This document shows, piece after piece, positions 44,374 to 46,601 of a stretch of DNA of 46,601 nt. Source of the DNA: Bacteroidales bacterium (GTDB taxonomy: Bacteria; Bacteroidota; Bacteroidia; Bacteroidales; WCHB1-69); contig JAFZKY010000066.1 in assembly GCA_017551725.1 (NCBI GenBank), positions 1-46,601 on the forward strand, read 5' to 3'. The notes beneath the pieces are model-generated. The model saw only the letters and a program-made list of their open reading frames with translations, was not told the origin of the DNA and did no database searches. The position numbers and the translations under genes were made by a program. The stretch's first letter is position 1. Each line of letters starts with the position of its first letter.

Positions 44374-45924
44374 ATGAGAAAGACAATCCTGTTGTTGGGC
44401 CTGTTGTTGCTTGCGTCTGCTTTTGTGCAGGCGCAAAGCGGTCGTAAGATCCAATATAGGGCCGATATGGGGTTTTACGATGATGACTATTTGCCGGGCG
44501 CACAGCGTCTGGTCGGGCATGTTGCGTTCGCGCAGGATAATGTGAGGGGCTATTGCGACAGTGCCTACTTGTACGAAAAGGATAACTATCTGGTGGCCTT
44601 CGGCGACCGCGTGCGCATCTTGGTGGGCGACTCCGTCCGTCTGTATGGACGACGCGCTTATTATGACGGCAACAGACGAACAGCCTCCATCGCGGTGCGT
44701 GTGCGCCTGGAAAAAGATAAGGCCTATCTGACGACGGATAGTATGGTGTATGATCTGAACACGGATGTGGGTTATTATCTGACGGGCGGCAGGCTGATCA
44801 GCGAGGAAGACACGCTGACAAGCCGTATAGGACGCTATTATACCAAAACCGATGACGCATACGCCTTTGAAAATGTGTGTATGCAAAGCTCTTCGTATAA
44901 GGTGGATTGCGATTCGTTGCAGTATAACACGGTGTCTAAGAAGGCTTTCTTCATCTCCCCAACACAGATGGTTTCGAAAGAAAACACGATACTGACCAAT
45001 GCGGGATGGTATGATACCGACAGGGAGATCGCTCTATTGGTCGGGGACGTGCGCCTGCACAATGAGTCGCAAATCATGTCGGCAGACAGCGTTTACTATG
45101 AGCGGGAACGACGCTTTGGACAGGCATGGCACCGGGTTTCCATTGCCGATACCGTCCAGAAATATGTGGTGCAAGGCAATTATGTGGAACATTATGAGAA
45201 CGGCGGCACTTCTTTGGTGACCGACAGCAATCTTGTCATACTGATTGATGATAACAACGATTCCCTGTTCCTACATTCCGATACCATAAAGGTCCTTTTC
45301 AATGAAGACAATGAAATGGAGCTGATGCGGGCGTATAATCATGCGAAATTCTATCGGAACGATTTGCAGGGCGCTTGCGACTCCTTGATTTACAATGCGA
45401 AGGATTCGATGGTGATCATGTTTTATAATCCGGCGGTCTGGTCGGAGGAGTATCAGCTGACAGGCGATACAATCCGGTTTGTCCGCTTGGATTCTTCGGA
45501 AATGCGCATTGATTTGTGCAAGTCGGGCTTTATCGTCGGCGGCTTGTTCGATGACTCGGAGTTCAACCAGATAAAAGGGTTGAACATCACGGGCTTTATT
45601 CATGAAAAGCAGTTGCGGCAGGTGAACATTGTGGGCAATGCCGAGTGTGTGTATTATGTGCAAGAGGAAGACAGCTCGCTGATAGGTGTCAATTCTTCCA
45701 TCACGAGTGAAATGCGCATCTTCTTTGATGACAATAAGATACAGCAGATTCGTTTTTATGATGCTCCGGATGGGAAGATTTATCCGGATGAGCAGTTTGA
45801 GGACAAGAACCGGCGTCTTCAGGATTTCCGCTGGCTGGACGCCTATCGTCCCAAACGGATTGAAGACCTGTATGTTTCTCCAATCCCTCGGGAGAAGAAC
45901 AAAGAGGAAGGCGCTGACAAATGA
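44374..45924 (+). CDS. OstA-like envelope protein
   Basis: This 516-residue protein has a signal peptide (MRKTILLLGLLLLASAFVQA) and long stretches of OstA/LptA-type beta strands with repeated D-S-Y patterns (GYCDSAYLYEKDNYLVAFGDRVRI, LTTDSMVYDLNTDVGYYLTGG, SKENTILTNAGWYDTDREIA). OstA-like (LptA/LptD N-terminal-type) folds carry lipopolysaccharide between membranes, and this Bacteroidota family is annotated OstA-like. It is larger than LptA and lacks the beta barrel of LptD, so it could be an extended periplasmic bridge or an accessory. It lies 6 bp after the YwqK-like lipoprotein. Its C-terminal end has many charged residues. The direct role in LPS transport is inference. Confidence 0.85.
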   Translation: MRKTILLLGLLLLASAFVQAQSGRKIQYRADMGFYDDDYLPGAQRLVGHVAFAQDNVRGYCDSAYLYEKDNYLVAFGDRVRILVGDSVRLYGRRAYYDGNRRTASIAVRVRLEKDKAYLTTDSMVYDLNTDVGYYLTGGRLISEEDTLTSRIGRYYTKTDDAYAFENVCMQSSSYKVDCDSLQYNTVSKKAFFISPTQMVSKENTILTNAGWYDTDREIALLVGDVRLHNESQIMSADSVYYERERRFGQAWHRVSIADTVQKYVVQGNYVEHYENGGTSLVTDSNLVILIDDNNDSLFLHSDTIKVLFNEDNEMELMRAYNHAKFYRNDLQGACDSLIYNAKDSMVIMFYNPAVWSEEYQLTGDTIRFVRLDSSEMRIDLCKSGFIVGGLFDDSEFNQIKGLNITGFIHEKQLRQVNIVGNAECVYYVQEEDSSLIGVNSSITSEMRIFFDDNKIQQIRFYDAPDGKIYPDEQFEDKNRRLQDFRWLDAYRPKRIEDLYVSPIPREKNKEEGADK

Positions 45925-45970
45925 ATATGATTTTTCTTTCCGAAAGCAGTGTCCATTCGGCTATGCAATT

Positions 45971-46601
45971 TTACGGAATATACTGAATCAGACCGAAATT
46001 GGTGGTAATCCAAAGAGTACCATCTTCTATAGCGATTTCATTGATGACATTTTGGAACATGCCTTTGCGGAAAAAGACCGTCGAGACCTTCTTTCCATCA
46101 AATTTCACAAGTCCGTTGTTGGTGGCCATCCAATAATTCTTCCCATCAAACTCAATGTCGCGGACCATGTGGTCGGAAATGCCGGAATTGGACTTATTGT
46201 AGTGAGTCCATTTTTCCCCCTTCATTACAGAAAAACCTCCGTCACCGAACCCTCCGCCGTAACCGATGATCAAAGCACCGTCTTCAGTAAACTCCAACGC
46301 ACGTACCACATTGATGACAAGCGGCGAAGTTTTTTCGGAAAAGCTTTTCCATTTGCCGTTCTCATACAACAGCAATCCGCAGTCGGGCCTTCCAAAACCA
46401 AGAGCGATGACACCGTTGTCACTCACAGCAACAGAAAATGGGACCATATCCTTTTCTGGGAGTTCCAGCAATTCCCATTTGTTATCCCTTACCATTACCA
46501 GAAACCCTTGGGGTCCAGCAAAATAGAGAGTACCGTCTGCACCTTCACAAATGTCGTTTACCGATATTTCATACGGGCCTATATCTTCAGCTTTGTACCA
46601 C
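45971..46601 (-). CDS. Beta-propeller (two-component-regulator-propeller type) protein, C-terminal part, gene runs off the right edge
   Basis: The open frame extends from the stop at 45971 to the window edge with no start in view, about 209 codons. It shows blade-like repeats: DGTLYFAGPQGFLVM, DNGVIALGFGRPDCGLLLYENGKW, DGALIIGYGGGFGDGGFSVM and KNYWMATNNGLVKFDGKKV, then GTLWITTNFGLIQYIP at the end. These match reg_prop-type blades (W-x-T-x-x-G-L). Such propellers occur in hybrid two-component sensors and in surface proteins. The protein ends after the last blade with no kinase domain, so it may be a secreted or periplasmic propeller. The upstream part is outside the window. Confidence 0.75.
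   Translation of the reverse strand, partial: WYKAEDIGPYEISVNDICEGADGTLYFAGPQGFLVMVRDNKWELLELPEKDMVPFSVAVSDNGVIALGFGRPDCGLLLYENGKWKSFSEKTSPLVINVVRALEFTEDGALIIGYGGGFGDGGFSVMKGEKWTHYNKSNSGISDHMVRDIEFDGKNYWMATNNGLVKFDGKKVSTVFFRKGMFQNVINEIAIEDGTLWITTNFGLIQYIP

Overview
The window reads as chromosomal DNA of an anaerobic member of the phylum Bacteroidota, most likely an uncultured Bacteroidales. The grounds are: many promoter-like -7 boxes of the Bacteroidota type (TAnnTTTG), almost no Shine-Dalgarno sequences, cargo with type IX secretion (T9SS) sorting domains of both type A and type B, a TonB-dependent receptor paired with a DUF4249 lipoprotein, fused 2-oxoacid:ferredoxin oxidoreductase subunits, rubrerythrin, and Bacteroidota-typical genes (DUF3276/PUR-alpha, DUF5683, OstA-like, YwqK/MORN-like). 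I see no rRNA, tRNA, insertion sequence, phage gene or CRISPR array. The genes are dense and no gene-free stretch exceeds 300 bases.

Layout. 1-2.1 kb (minus): a truncated, very divergent and compact chorismate-synthase-like gene behind an AGCS amino-acid/sodium symporter. 2.2-7.1 kb (plus): rubrerythrin with two rubredoxin-like ends, a thioredoxin-like lipoprotein, an elongation factor G outside a ribosomal-protein operon, and an overlapping MATE transporter. 7.2-12.8 kb (minus): a CDF metal transporter, a TonB receptor/DUF4249 lipoprotein pair and an AraC-type regulator. 12.9-15.6 kb (plus): a GH53-like glycosidase carrying a T9SS-like domain near its N-terminus, then an HD-domain protein. 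15.6-19.6 kb (minus): a membrane TerB-DnaJ protein, then clpC-kdsC. 19.8-24.8 kb (plus): gyrA and two TPR proteins ending in a strong terminator. 25-27.9 kb (minus): korA-korB with a structured leader. 28.1-36.9 kb (plus): an unrecognised protein, then yidC, DUF3276, parA, parB, DUF5683, dapB, lepB and a YwqK-like protein. 37-41.8 kb (minus): ECF sigma factor, anti-sigma factor, M16 peptidase homologue and a T9SS type-B secreted protein. 42-45.9 kb (plus): a T9SS type-A protein, a YwqK-like lipoprotein and an OstA-like protein. The right edge cuts a beta-propeller gene.

The most unusual system is the four-gene operon at 36958-41840. The ECF sigma factor is followed by a single-pass anti-sigma factor whose periplasmic end is a gliding-motility/T9SS type-B sorting domain (CHU_C). 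Next come an M16-family protein that has lost its zinc motif HxxEH and a large secreted protein ending in the same kind of sorting domain. This suggests a regulator that senses the state or load of type IX secretion through a tethered imitation of its substrate. The arrangement is seen directly; the sensing function is inference.

Other leads are the compact chorismate-synthase-like gene with altered signature motifs, the GH53-like enzyme with its N-terminal sorting-like module, mutually exclusive hairpins in the korA leader, AT-rich heptamer repeats at ends of minus-strand genes, and the one-base overlap coupling a PUR-alpha-like protein to ParA.
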